Shown in pieces: positions 42,782-52,518 of a stretch of DNA of 64,000 nt. Under the pieces are notes generated by a model. That model was not told where the DNA came from. It was given only the letters and a program-made list of their open reading frames with translations, and made no database searches. Source of the stretch: HGM04593 sp964470845 (GTDB lineage Bacteria > Bacteroidota > Bacteroidia > Bacteroidales > Bacteroidaceae); NCBI GenBank assembly GCA_964470845.1, contig CAYYEL010000003.1, forward strand, positions 9,207 through 73,206. Direction: 5' to 3'. The position numbers and the translations under genes were made by a program. Within the stretch, counting starts at the first letter, position 1; every line of letters begins with the position of its first letter.

Positions 42782-43213
42782 AACCTCTATGTGCCGTTAA
42801 GCGAGTGCAAAGATATGCAGTTTTTTTGTCCCCACCAAATTTTTACAAGAAAAAATTGCTCAAAAAAGTAAAATTCAATAAAAAAAGATAAAAAGAAGGA
42901 GAAAGAGAGCGTTTACAACCTAAAAATTGAACACAGCGCCTGCATAAAGCAATACTTATAACAACATTTTAACAGCGTTACAATTGATTATATCAAATGC
43001 TTTTGGTATTTTTGCACACAGTTTAATGCCGAAACAGACTACAATAATCTGTATTTATAGCACATTTTCTGTAAATACCTTTCACAAGAATAGACTTTTA
43101 CAAAAAAAGAAACAAGCGAGCGGAAAATATGAAGTTTACTTCAATATTTTACACAGCGAGTGCAGAATATATTCGAGTTTACCTCAAATATTTAAAAAAT
43201 AGATAAAAGAAAA
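42782..43213. promoter_or_regulatory. Intergenic region tRNA-Lys / thioesterase
   Basis: 432 bases without a gene. It contains the tRNA-Lys promoter box, AT-rich sequence, and repeat copy C at 43101-43192. No further feature is evident. Confidence 0.5.
43101..43192 (-). repeat. Dispersed two-hairpin repeat, copy C
   Basis: Opposite in orientation to copies A and B. The hairpin 1 core (43124-43151) is identical to theirs; hairpin 2 (43168-43190) has different bases but keeps the fold ATATT-C-GAGT against CCTC-A-AATAT. The outer -7 box has decayed to a run of A. It ends 21 bases before the thioesterase ATG. Confidence 0.75.
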
Positions 43214-43690
43214 ATGAAAAAGATTAGCAACCCATTTCTGGAACTTATCGGCAAAGGTTACAATTGTTTCGCCTGCGCCCCCAACAATCCCTACGGACTT
43301 AAAATGGAATTTTACGAGGATGGCGACGATATTGTCTCTTTCTGGACACCCGGCGACAATTATCAAGGCTGGTTGAACACACTGCACGGCGGCATTCAAG
43401 CTACCCTGCTCGACGAGAGTGCCGGATGGCTCATTACCCACAAATTCCAAACATCGGGAATGACTACGAATTTAAATGTAAAGTATAAAAAGCCTATTCC
43501 CACGGGTAAAGATATTACGCTTGAGATTCGTGCTCGTGTAAAACAGGTGAGGCGCAATTTTGTATATATCGACGCTTCTATCGCACATAATGGCGAGATT
43601 TGTTCGGTGGGCGAGCTCACCTTCTACTGTTTCCCCAAAGAGGTTGCACAGAAGGAGTTTCACTTCTCGGGTAGCAAGACCGAAGAGTAA
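43214..43690 (+). CDS. PaaI-family hotdog thioesterase
   Basis: 158 residues. Hotdog fold with NCFACAPNNPYGLKMEF near the start, GWLNTLHGGIQATLLDESAGW (the conserved HGG and catalytic D/E region) and TTNLNVKYKKPIPTGKDI. Hydrolyses an acyl-CoA thioester; which one cannot be told. Monocistronic, ended by a long hairpin. Confidence 0.87.
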   Translation: MKKISNPFLELIGKGYNCFACAPNNPYGLKMEFYEDGDDIVSFWTPGDNYQGWLNTLHGGIQATLLDESAGWLITHKFQTSGMTTNLNVKYKKPIPTGKDITLEIRARVKQVRRNFVYIDASIAHNGEICSVGELTFYCFPKEVAQKEFHFSGSKTEE

Positions 43691-43694
43691 TTGC

Positions 43695-43736
43695 AAACAA
43701 TTAGGCGTCATTAGAGTTAATGACGCCTAATTGTTT
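43695..43736. terminator. Bidirectional terminator
   Basis: Nineteen-base perfect arms (AAACAATTAGGCGTCATTA and complement) between converging genes; it overlaps the stop codon of the gene on the right by two bases. Confidence 0.85.
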
Positions 43737-44121
43737 ATTCCTCAATTCCCGAGAATTCTACAAATTCATTTATCTCCTCTACTCCTACATCGGTAAAGTC
43801 GTATAGATGCACTCCGCAACAGGGTCGCCCTTCATCAATGAAATTCACCCACACCTGCCAACGTAATATACGCTCCACTTTATTGGCAATACCGCCATCA
43901 GTATCAAGATAGCCATCGGCAACAAGAAGCGCATTAAATTCCTCGACAAAGCCCTCGATACGAAAATCGCCATATTCTATAAAAGAATTTTCCTCGCACG
44001 ATAGATACAAAGAGACGACTGCACTGTTTGCATCCTGCTTGTCTGTACAACGCGAAATTGCAGAGAGAAAATCACAACTGCACGTATGGGAGTAGAATTT
44101 TTCAAAGTTGTGTTTCTGCAT
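43735..44121 (-). CDS. Hypothetical protein
   Basis: 128 residues, acidic and soluble (NSFIEYGDFRIEGFVEEF, LRWQVWVNFIDEGRPCCGVH, VGVEEINEFVEFSGIEE). Cysteines are clustered in HTCSCDF and RPCCG. No signal peptide and no family recognised. Lies 20 bases downstream of the glycosyltransferase gene and is probably on the same transcript. Confidence 0.6.
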   Translation of the reverse strand: MQKHNFEKFYSHTCSCDFLSAISRCTDKQDANSAVVSLYLSCEENSFIEYGDFRIEGFVEEFNALLVADGYLDTDGGIANKVERILRWQVWVNFIDEGRPCCGVHLYDFTDVGVEEINEFVEFSGIEE

Positions 44122-44141
44122 AATTCCAGTGGGTTAATTGG

Positions 44142-45347
44142 TTAAATATTCTTCAGACACAGAACATCAAGCATACTCTGTGCCAGTTTTTTTCGATTAT
44201 AGTCTAATGCCAACCTCTGCCCGCCTTTACGACACTCGTCATATAGTTGTTGCGAGGCAAAGAGTTTATCTAACTTATCTAAAAAGTCGGCCTTATCCTC
44301 GGGCTCATAGAAAAGTCCTGCACCATACTGCTCGACTATCGAACGTGCCTCGCCATCTACTCCCAAAAGAATGGGTACCCCCATCGCTGCTGTCTCAAAA
44401 ATCTTAGATGGAATTACGGTGGTGAACAGCGGGTCGCGGCGCAGGTTTATGAGTGCCGCATCTTGAAGCGCCACATACTCGGCTACCTTGTCTTTGGGCA
44501 CAGAGTCGAGCAGCACCACATTTTTAATATTTTCATTCTTTATTTTTTGTCTTATTTTCTCTTTCTCGGCACCCTCGCCCACAATAAGCAATGAATAATC
44601 GTGCTTGTCCTTTATACAATCGAGCAAAAAGTCGAGTTTATGCGCCATCCCAAGAGTGCCGATATATCCGAGCACACGCTTACCTTCAAGCCCTAATGAG
44701 CGCAGTAACTCCTGTGATTTTTCGCGTGGAGTGAATCGTTCAAGGTTGGCACCGTTCTTTACCACAAAGATTTTATCGGCCGATATTCCTTTTTTAACAA
44801 TTTCGCGTTTGAATGAATCGGTAACTACCACTATTTTAGATGCCGAACGATAACACCATAGTTCCTCTTTTGAAAAATATTTCAGAACAATTCCATCGTT
44901 CATTGCACCGACAGTTTTAATTGAATCGGGCCAAAGGTCGCGCACCTCCATTACCCACGGTTTACGTTTAAAGAAACTTAAAGTGCGTCCCGAAAGAGCT
45001 GTAAAAAACTGTGGCGATGTTGCTACGATAATATCACACTCGCAGAACAAACCATTCAAAAAAGATGTTATCGAGAAGCTGATGTAATCAATAATTCTCT
45101 TTAGGAATCCACTGTTCGAGGTTATGTATGTCCACACACGAACCACTTTTATTCCATCTATCCACTCGGTTCTCTTCCACGAGTTTTTATAACCATCATA
45201 AACCTTACCAATAGGGTAATTGGGGAAACAGGTTATAACAGTTACCTCGTGTCCGGCAGCAACCCACTCGCGACAATGTTCGTATGTTCTTGTTGCGGGC
45301 GCATTAACCTCGGGTGGGAAATTATCTGTCAAGAATAGTATCTTCAT
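44142..45347 (-). CDS. Glycosyltransferase family 4 (WbuB-like)
   Basis: 401 residues from the ATG at 45347 (MKILFLTDNFPPEVNAPATR); nine codons upstream are also open. Two Rossmann domains: VTVITCFPNYPIGKVYDGYK in the N-terminal half, and VLGYIGTLGMAHKLDFLLD with SLLIVGEGAEKEKIRQ in the C-terminal half. The donor loop includes TVIPSKIFETAAMGVPILLG. Transfers an amino sugar in O-antigen-like or capsule synthesis if it follows WbuB. It stands alone, without other polysaccharide genes. TATCTTCGC near 45519 is the likely promoter. Confidence 0.85.
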   Translation of the reverse strand: MKILFLTDNFPPEVNAPATRTYEHCREWVAAGHEVTVITCFPNYPIGKVYDGYKNSWKRTEWIDGIKVVRVWTYITSNSGFLKRIIDYISFSITSFLNGLFCECDIIVATSPQFFTALSGRTLSFFKRKPWVMEVRDLWPDSIKTVGAMNDGIVLKYFSKEELWCYRSASKIVVVTDSFKREIVKKGISADKIFVVKNGANLERFTPREKSQELLRSLGLEGKRVLGYIGTLGMAHKLDFLLDCIKDKHDYSLLIVGEGAEKEKIRQKIKNENIKNVVLLDSVPKDKVAEYVALQDAALINLRRDPLFTTVIPSKIFETAAMGVPILLGVDGEARSIVEQYGAGLFYEPEDKADFLDKLDKLFASQQLYDECRKGGQRLALDYNRKKLAQSMLDVLCLKNI

Positions 45348-45639
45348 CGGCTTATTTGTATTTGCAGCAAGCACTCCTTTTTATTCCTTTTAACGATTTT
45401 TCTTGTTTTTTATTGTAAAAAAATACAAGAAAGTAGAAAAAAGCGCACAACCTCTCATTCTGTTTGTTTAAAAAGGCTAACAACTATCTGCAAAATGTAT
45501 TTTTGTACAACAAAACGCGCGAAGATACAAAAAAAGTACCAATATACAATATATCGATACTTTTGAAAGTTATTTTTACAAATAATAGACACAGAATATC
45601 GCAACTACGGCATATTATCGGGCCTCTACATTGACTAAC

Positions 45640-47097
45640 TCACACATTTTTTACCGTCTTATACAATATCTTATAGCCCACCGCCGCCACTACTATTGAC
45701 ATTATGGGACTGAGAATATTAAAAAAACAATATGGAAAATAGGCAAATGTCGATATTCCCAGCACAGTACTCTGCGCAATTCCGCAACTATTCCACGGAA
45801 TAAGAACCGAGAGTACCGTTGCCGAATCTTCGGTTGCCCTGCTCAGCACTCGTCGGTCAATACCCAAACGATCGAATCCCTCTTTATTGAGGTCGCAAGT
45901 AAGAATTATTGACATATATTGGTCGGCCGTACACAGATTGAAAAAGAAGCCCGAAAAAACAGTTGTCGAGACAGCACCAACCACTCCTCGTACCCCTTTT
46001 AAGATAGTCCGAGTAATGACACTCGCCATCCCACTACCCATAAGCACGCCGCCAAAGCACATTGCCGAGAGAATGAGCCATATTGTATTCAACATTCCGG
46101 CCATACCACGCGTGGAGACAAGAGCGTCAAGCGTGGCATTACCCGTTTGTATTGCAGTTGCGTTGCACGATGCTGTCAGAACAGCATTGACCGAAGCCGT
46201 AAAAGCATTATCGCCCTCCTCGCTCAAATGCGCAACAACGTCGGGCTGCGCGATAAGCATCGCAACAGCTGCCGCCACCATCGACACAAAAAGAGTGATG
46301 AGCACAGGCACACGTCTAACAATGAGCACAAAGGTTACAAAAGGCACAAGAAGCAGCCAAGCACTTATGTTAAACGTCCCGCACAGAGCCTCGGAAAGAG
46401 TATCGCCCGCAGCCTCGACCCCCTCGTACATACACACTCCTGCAATCGAGTAAATAACAAGAGCAAGCAGCATCGAGGGAATAGTAGTATATAAAAGATA
46501 GCGTATGTGCGAGAAAAGCGTTACCCCCGCCGTCGATGAAGCAAGCACTGTTGTATCGGACAATGGCGACATTTTATCACCAAAATAGGCACCCGAGATT
46601 ACAGCTCCGGCCGTCCACCACGCAGGAAAACCCAGCGAATAGCCAATGCCCATAAACGCCACTCCTATTGTGGCACAAGTAGTCCACGAGCTTCCGGTAA
46701 CAAGGCTCACCACCGCAGAAATTAAGCACACAGACGGAAGAAACACCGCCGGGTGTAACACCTGCAAGCCATAATATATCATTGTGGGGACAACACCGCT
46801 CAGCATCCACGTACCCGAGATTGCCCCAATGAGCAGAAGCACAAGGATGGAAATTGTCGAGGCCTCGACACTCTTCACGATGCGCTCCTCCATCGCACGC
46901 CAACGCACACGATAAATACCCATTGCCAGCGACGCAGCAACGGCCGCAGCGACGAGCATAGCCATCTGGCTGCCTCCTGAGAGAATATCCCCATCCGTAC
47001 ACACGACCACAACAATCAATATTGCCGACAGCACAGCAATAGGCAGAAGCGACACAAAAAGCGATGGGGTCTTATCTTTAAAAGATATTTTATTCAT
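45640..47097 (-). CDS. nhaC: NhaC-family Na+/H+ antiporter
   Basis: 485 residues from the ATG at 47097. About eleven to twelve membrane segments. Family signatures: GAISGTWMLSGVVPTMIYYG, TGSSWTTCATIGVAFMGIG, ISGAYFGDKMSPLSDTTVLA (conserved acidic and Thr residues of the ion path) and LIPWNSCGIAQSTVLG. Exchanges sodium for protons across the inner membrane; some members of the family move malate or lactate. Follows the SpoIID gene on the same strand at 29 bases, possibly cotranscribed. Confidence 0.87.
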   Translation of the reverse strand: MNKISFKDKTPSLFVSLLPIAVLSAILIVVVVCTDGDILSGGSQMAMLVAAAVAASLAMGIYRVRWRAMEERIVKSVEASTISILVLLLIGAISGTWMLSGVVPTMIYYGLQVLHPAVFLPSVCLISAVVSLVTGSSWTTCATIGVAFMGIGYSLGFPAWWTAGAVISGAYFGDKMSPLSDTTVLASSTAGVTLFSHIRYLLYTTIPSMLLALVIYSIAGVCMYEGVEAAGDTLSEALCGTFNISAWLLLVPFVTFVLIVRRVPVLITLFVSMVAAAVAMLIAQPDVVAHLSEEGDNAFTASVNAVLTASCNATAIQTGNATLDALVSTRGMAGMLNTIWLILSAMCFGGVLMGSGMASVITRTILKGVRGVVGAVSTTVFSGFFFNLCTADQYMSIILTCDLNKEGFDRLGIDRRVLSRATEDSATVLSVLIPWNSCGIAQSTVLGISTFAYFPYCFFNILSPIMSIVVAAVGYKILYKTVKNV

Positions 47098-47126
47098 AAA
47101 CAATTGATTAAACTAAAAGCGGTTGC

Positions 47127-48428
47127 CTATAACAACTCTTCGATATTTTGTAACACTGCACCGGGATAATAATGTTCCAGAATTTGAGTAAAATTATATC
47201 CGCGTTCACCCATCATAGCTGCACCAATCTGACAAAGGCCTACTCCGTGTCCCCACCCTGCGCCTTTAAGCACAAAAGAGAGATTGCCGTCGGCATCGGT
47301 CTCTTTATCGACCACAAAAGCCGAGCTGTAAAGATGCGACGGCGACAACCAACGTCTTATTTCAAGCTCCTTACCCACAATTACAGTGCGCCCGGTACCC
47401 ACAATGCGCAGCCGCACTAAACGTCCCGAGGCGGCACGCTCTACCGGCTGTAAGTCTATTATCTGCCCGAAAGAGAGGCCCGAGCGCATCTCAATGAGCC
47501 TCGTGAGTTGTTCCCGAGTGTAGCGCACCTGCCAACGATAAAAATCATTAGTCTCGCAATCGTATCCTTTGAGCACCTGTGCAAGCACAGCTCTTTCAGT
47601 TGTATTACAGAAGGCTGTGGGCGAGCCCTCTATCCAACGACGCGCAGCAGCCTCATCGGTAAGGTCGCAAAAATCGCCCTTATCCTCGCTATCGCGAAAA
47701 GCCTGCAAATAGTCATAATCGACATTCTCCCAACAGGCCGAAAAGCGCTCGGTAGCCCCGCCGCAACACTTACTGAAGCGAGCATCGCACACTCGTCCAT
47801 TATGGGCAAGCACAAGGTTCGACGTTGCCTCAACGGCCCTACGCACCTTCTCGTTGCAACACGAGGGAACTCCCTGATAGCGCTGACAATGGTCGTCGGC
47901 GCACAGGTCGAAGAGTTTGTGATTTTCGCGAGCATACCAACGTATTATTTGCTCATCATCCTCGTAGCCCAATGTCGCAGACGTCTCTATTTTACAGCGC
48001 ACGAGTTGCGCATAAAGCCAACTGCGCGATATTACAGTGTGAGCCTTCAGAAACTCGGGCGAGGCTGTCGGCGACATCTCGGACGAGATTACACTCTCAA
48101 GGTATTTTTCGACCGAGAGGGTGTTTACGGCCCTCACCTCACCCTCCTCGACTATAAAACGAAGCTCGCCCTCAAATGTCTGATTCTGTGTGCGTTGCCA
48201 ATGAAAATCGACCCCGATAATTACATTATACAGCGTAAAGCGAGCATCGTCGGATAGTGGTACGAAAGCAAGTCTGCTGTAACGGGCCGAACCAAAAAGA
48301 AGAGCTCCGTCGCACTGCTCGACCGAATATTTTCCGTCGGCAATAATCTCGCCGCCGAACGTATATCCCCCCGAAAGCAAAAATTCAATTTTAGGCGCGC
48401 GCAAAATGCCAATATTCACTTTTCTCAT
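47127..48428 (-). CDS. SpoIID/LytB-domain protein
   Basis: 433 residues. The SpoIID domain is clear: VEKYLESVISSEMSPTASPE, FLKAHTVISRSWLYAQLV, YQGVPSCCNEKVRRAVEATS, CCGGATERFSACWEN and the final GAGWGHGVGLCQIGAAMMG. SpoIID cuts glycan strands of peptidoglycan that lack peptide side chains; in non-spore formers the role is unknown. No signal peptide is obvious (MRKVNIGILRAPKIEFLLSG), which is odd for a cell-wall enzyme. Its start overlaps the upstream gene (ATGA), so the two are coupled. Confidence 0.88.
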   Translation of the reverse strand: MRKVNIGILRAPKIEFLLSGGYTFGGEIIADGKYSVEQCDGALLFGSARYSRLAFVPLSDDARFTLYNVIIGVDFHWQRTQNQTFEGELRFIVEEGEVRAVNTLSVEKYLESVISSEMSPTASPEFLKAHTVISRSWLYAQLVRCKIETSATLGYEDDEQIIRWYARENHKLFDLCADDHCQRYQGVPSCCNEKVRRAVEATSNLVLAHNGRVCDARFSKCCGGATERFSACWENVDYDYLQAFRDSEDKGDFCDLTDEAAARRWIEGSPTAFCNTTERAVLAQVLKGYDCETNDFYRWQVRYTREQLTRLIEMRSGLSFGQIIDLQPVERAASGRLVRLRIVGTGRTVIVGKELEIRRWLSPSHLYSSAFVVDKETDADGNLSFVLKGAGWGHGVGLCQIGAAMMGERGYNFTQILEHYYPGAVLQNIEELL

Positions 48429-50839
48429 ACTCGACGACCTTCTTGCAGACGTTCAATTACCGCCTCAATCTCTTCGGGCGAGAGCGTTACCTCTTTTAAA
48501 ATATTGTGTGCCTCGCAGCTTGTAATATTCTCAAAATCCTCGGTACGGGGAACAATCATCAACGAGCACATATCGAGCAGTCCCGGGCTTATGAGACGCT
48601 GCGCATCACCATCGGCTGTGTAGCAGCAAGGACGATGCTTGGCACGCGGAAAGACAACTGTCAGCCACCCTTCATCGGGACGATAGATTGTTACCACATT
48701 TACACGAGGCTCGGCAGCCTCACCACTGCAAGGGAGCGCCTCGACCAGTGCCTGCATAAGAGCCGTTGACGATGAAATCTCCACTGCATCAATAACAAAG
48801 ATTGGCACAAGGTAAGAGGTTGACAAATAAAGAATAGAGCGTCCCTCTACCATCAGCGGTTCCATATTTTCAAAGGCTTTTTCGGCCCACTCGCCACCAA
48901 AGAGAGGAATATCAGCTGCACAAACAGCCTGAAGGTGAGCGTGGTCGGGTGCCGAAGCTCCGCACTGTGCACCGTTATAAAAAAGTGCAGCCCCCTGCCA
49001 ATCGCGGGCAAGCGTGAGCATATCCCAATAGAGAGTGTTCAGCCTCTGCGGAACGTGCCTCTTGAGCGGCAGCGTAAAGTGTCGAGGCAGAATGGGGAAA
49101 GGATTCACAAGAAGTTCTACGTCGAAAAGCGCATCGAGCTTTATCTGTGCATCGGGACGATTAGCGGCACAAAGGAAGCAAGGACGACTATCAACTGCCG
49201 CCTTATCGACTTTTGCCGCCGTTGAGACAATGCGTGCGGGATTATGTTGCAGCGTTATTCCACAATCGAGTTTTTTTATTTTCACAGCGTCGAGTGCTGC
49301 GAAACGCTCGGCAGCCTCGCTCCACTGTACCAGCTGACGGGTAAAGAAGCTATCTTTTTCGTTGCTCGACACGCGTTGCAGAGAGGCGATAAGCGCCTGC
49401 CTTGCTTCGAGCTCGGCCGTACGTAGCGAGTCTTTATACGTATTATGAGCGTTAATCTTTGCGTGCGAGAGTGCAGCATCCGAGTTACCCTCCCAGCGTC
49501 GGCACAGATAAAGCACGTCATATATGCGCCCTATACGATAATTACGCGAAATTTGCAGCCCCACGGCATAATCCTCGCCATAGCTCACATTAGGGAAGCC
49601 CACGGCACGCACTACGGGAGTAAAGAATGCTCGGGGAGCTCCCAGACCGTTTATACGCAGGGCATTGTTACGCCCATTCTCCTCGCTCCACTCACGATGG
49701 TCTATTACACCCGGAGGCAACGTCTCAAGATTAAAATTGCATATTCTGTATGTACCCACAATCATAGCACACTGCTGATTGTAAAATTCATCGACAATGC
49801 GCTGCAAAACTGTATCGTCGCTGTAAAGGTCGTCGCTGTCGAGCTGAATTGCGAAGCGTCCGCACAAAGAGCTGTTTACCGCATAATTCCAGCAACCGCC
49901 TATCCCAAGGTCGGTGCGTTCGGGAATAAGGTGGCACACTCGCTTGTCGGCAAAAGCATCTATCACACTGCCCGTTCCGTCGGTCGAGTGATTATCGACA
50001 ACAAGAATATTAAATGGGAAATTGGTTTTTTGAGATAGTATCGACCCTATCGCATCGCCAATGGTAGATACGCGGTTAAGCACCGGAATAACCACCGACG
50101 CCTCGACGGGAAAATCGCCCGCAGCAAGGTCAATATCACAATATTTATATGGCGGAAGATAGCCGCCTATACGTCGCAAATGGTCGGTGCAGACAGCCTC
50201 CATTTCAATCTGTACGTTGCGCTGCGCGGGGTTGACATAATCGAATTGTTTCTCGCCGCTTTTACGTGTATCGACCTCATTTTCAACATACAAATTACGG
50301 GGCAGATGCTGCAATCGTCCCACGCGGCTGAGTGCCAGACGCAACTGATAGAACCCTGCATACTGACAAGCGTTAAGCCCCTGCACCGCATACTCCTTGA
50401 GTGCCTCGGTGCGCACAACCACCAACGAGCCAAAATCAAAATCGTTTCTGAGGCTGCCTGCCTGATAATCTATCGTTGGCGCCTCGCACAGCAGGCCGTC
50501 AACAATTTTAGAATAGTCGCAATAGAGCATCGAGGCATCGGCCTCCATTGCGCCACACATCAGTTCAAGTGCTTCGGCCGACGGATAATCGACAAGCTCC
50601 TTCAACTGAAAAATCACATAGGATGCCGACGCGCGTCGAGCCGCATCGACAAAGACAGCACTGCCCGAGAGTGAATCGACCTCAATGGCTGAGACTTTCG
50701 AGGGGAGATTCTCGGGAACATTCCCCTGAGCACACCACAAATATATTCTCTCGACCTTATCGCAGGCTGCAAGAGCACTCAAAGGCTCAATTGCACCCAA
50801 GGGACAAGGCATAAACATTTCATATTTTACGCTATCCAT
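48425..50839 (-). CDS. GT2 glycosyltransferase fused to DUF4922 (HIT/GalT-like) domain
   Basis: 804 residues in three parts. Residues 1-240 look like a decayed glycosyltransferase-like domain. About 245-470 is a GT2 domain: EASVVIPVLNRVSTIGDAIG, ILVVDNHSTDGTG and the metal-binding LDSDDLYSDD. About 540-800 is DUF4922 with PCFLCAANRP, VNPFPILPRHFTLPLKRHVP and the HIT-type nucleotide motif DHAHLQA near 635. Such domains resemble nucleotidyl phosphorylases. One chain could therefore both activate and transfer a sugar. The SpoIID gene follows with an overlapping start. No signal peptide, so cytoplasmic. Confidence 0.8.
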   Translation of the reverse strand: MDSVKYEMFMPCPLGAIEPLSALAACDKVERIYLWCAQGNVPENLPSKVSAIEVDSLSGSAVFVDAARRASASYVIFQLKELVDYPSAEALELMCGAMEADASMLYCDYSKIVDGLLCEAPTIDYQAGSLRNDFDFGSLVVVRTEALKEYAVQGLNACQYAGFYQLRLALSRVGRLQHLPRNLYVENEVDTRKSGEKQFDYVNPAQRNVQIEMEAVCTDHLRRIGGYLPPYKYCDIDLAAGDFPVEASVVIPVLNRVSTIGDAIGSILSQKTNFPFNILVVDNHSTDGTGSVIDAFADKRVCHLIPERTDLGIGGCWNYAVNSSLCGRFAIQLDSDDLYSDDTVLQRIVDEFYNQQCAMIVGTYRICNFNLETLPPGVIDHREWSEENGRNNALRINGLGAPRAFFTPVVRAVGFPNVSYGEDYAVGLQISRNYRIGRIYDVLYLCRRWEGNSDAALSHAKINAHNTYKDSLRTAELEARQALIASLQRVSSNEKDSFFTRQLVQWSEAAERFAALDAVKIKKLDCGITLQHNPARIVSTAAKVDKAAVDSRPCFLCAANRPDAQIKLDALFDVELLVNPFPILPRHFTLPLKRHVPQRLNTLYWDMLTLARDWQGAALFYNGAQCGASAPDHAHLQAVCAADIPLFGGEWAEKAFENMEPLMVEGRSILYLSTSYLVPIFVIDAVEISSSTALMQALVEALPCSGEAAEPRVNVVTIYRPDEGWLTVVFPRAKHRPCCYTADGDAQRLISPGLLDMCSLMIVPRTEDFENITSCEAHNILKEVTLSPEEIEAVIERLQEGRRV

Positions 50840-51026
50840 TGTTGTAATATTTTTGCGAAAATAGTAAAAAAAGAGCTATCGTGCCCACAAAAGAAGCATA
50901 GTTTTATACTGCAAGAGACGAAAAAGTTGCAATACGACAAAATTAAACAGTCTGAAAGAAAAAAATCTCACACTTTTTATCTACCTTAGTGCAATAATTT
51001 AATAAAAAGAAGAGCGATAAACATAT

Positions 51027-52385
51027 ATGAAAAGAACAGCATTTTACATTCTTACCCTTTTGCTCATATTCTCGGGCGCAGCAAAAGCACAATCGGACAG
51101 ATACAAGACATTGGCTCAACAGATTACACAGGCGTGCAACAGCGACTATCAACGTGCACAAGAAATTTACCGTTGGATATGTGCCAATATAAGCTACGAC
51201 CTTGACGGCAAGGCCAACAGCGCCGAAAAATGCTTTAAATTACGTCGAGGCACAAGTCAGGGTTACTGCCAACTATATGTCAGATTGGCACAAGCCGTGG
51301 GATTAAAGCCCACCATAGTGATAGGAAAAGCAAAAGTTGAACAAGCTATCAATGGCCACTGCTGGATATTTTTAGAGTGCGACGACAATCAACTGCTCAT
51401 CGACCCAATGTGGGGCTCGGGAAGCATCAGCAATAAAGAATTTGTGCGCAGCAACGACGAGACGTGGTTCGACGTTGCCCCCGAGTGGATGATATTCAGT
51501 CATTTTCCACAGGACAAAAAATTTCAGCTACTGAAGAAAAAAATAAGCGAGGAGCAGTTTCAAGAGCTACCCCTACTATACCCCTACGCCGAGAAATATG
51601 GGTTCAACGCCGTAAAGATACTACATTATACAAGTGAGAGCAAAGCGGGAGTGCCCACAATATATCCGCCCACCGATGGGTTAAACATCGAGGCGGTGGA
51701 TGTTCCATTATGCGACACACTGCAAGTGGGCAATGCTTATAGCTTTACATTAAAGAAGAAAAGCCCCCATAAAATAATGCTCATCTGTGGCAGCGAATAT
51801 GTTACCGAGGATATGTGGCAACGCAGCGACAGCATCTACACACTTACCTACCGTCCCTTCAAGACCGAACATATGAGCCTCGCATTTGAACGCGACGCAG
51901 CCGGAACATATTCTTCGTTCATAGAATACCCCATTGCCACCCCCACCCGTGCCCAACTCGACACACTCGAAAAATACCGCCCTCTTGCGACCGAGGAAGT
52001 GCGTAATTTTACCGCCACAAACATCGAGATTTTGGAACGTATGAAGATTGATGGGCACAAACTGCTCAAAGGCATAAGAGACAAAGAGATAAGCTCACTG
52101 CCACAATTCTTCAGCGACTGCAATTTCGAGATTATAGACATCCCGCTTTCGGGCACATTGGAAGCGGGCAAGGAATATTTATTCAAGATACGTCCGCTTT
52201 CAAAAGGCGATACGTGGCTCATAAGACACGGCCACAAACGCTTCCGCCGCTGGACAATTGATCCCGAGAGTGGCGTGTACGAGATTACAGTCCGTCCGAC
52301 AGAAGCAGGCGAGCTTGAGCTTACGGTAATTCCGTCCAACGACAAAGGATTCTACCACAGTTGTATAAAATACGAGGTTAAATAA
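51027..52385 (+). CDS. Transglutaminase-like secreted protein lacking the usual catalytic Cys
   Basis: 452 residues. Signal peptide (AFYILTLLLIFSGAAKAQ). The transglutaminase-like core (35-150) has YRWICANISYDLDGKANSAE, RRGTSQGYCQLYVRLAQAVG, INGHCWIFLEC and LIDPMWGSG. The position of the catalytic Cys (G-x-C-Q-G-Y) is S77, coded AGT; His and Asp are kept, and a Cys at 81 lies four residues on. Two C-terminal Ig-like domains follow with matched wording (DVPLCDTLQVGNAYSF and DIPLSGTLEAGKEYLF). Perhaps a binding protein. TACCTTAG near 50982 is the promoter box. Confidence 0.75.
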   Translation: MKRTAFYILTLLLIFSGAAKAQSDRYKTLAQQITQACNSDYQRAQEIYRWICANISYDLDGKANSAEKCFKLRRGTSQGYCQLYVRLAQAVGLKPTIVIGKAKVEQAINGHCWIFLECDDNQLLIDPMWGSGSISNKEFVRSNDETWFDVAPEWMIFSHFPQDKKFQLLKKKISEEQFQELPLLYPYAEKYGFNAVKILHYTSESKAGVPTIYPPTDGLNIEAVDVPLCDTLQVGNAYSFTLKKKSPHKIMLICGSEYVTEDMWQRSDSIYTLTYRPFKTEHMSLAFERDAAGTYSSFIEYPIATPTRAQLDTLEKYRPLATEEVRNFTATNIEILERMKIDGHKLLKGIRDKEISSLPQFFSDCNFEIIDIPLSGTLEAGKEYLFKIRPLSKGDTWLIRHGHKRFRRWTIDPESGVYEITVRPTEAGELELTVIPSNDKGFYHSCIKYEVK

Positions 52386-52518
52386 TCTATATCAAGAAGC
52401 TGTTTAAAATTTATTATAAAAAGATATAATATAGCACACAAGCTGATGGTTTTTACATCCGGCAGTGCCTGTTTCTCACTTTTTTACACTATCTTCGCAG
52501 AAAATTTTGCCCACACAG

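Noticed and set aside
52465..52518. Longer rlmN start
   Set aside because: TATCTTCG at 52491-52498 is the promoter; the extra residues are not part of the RlmN family.
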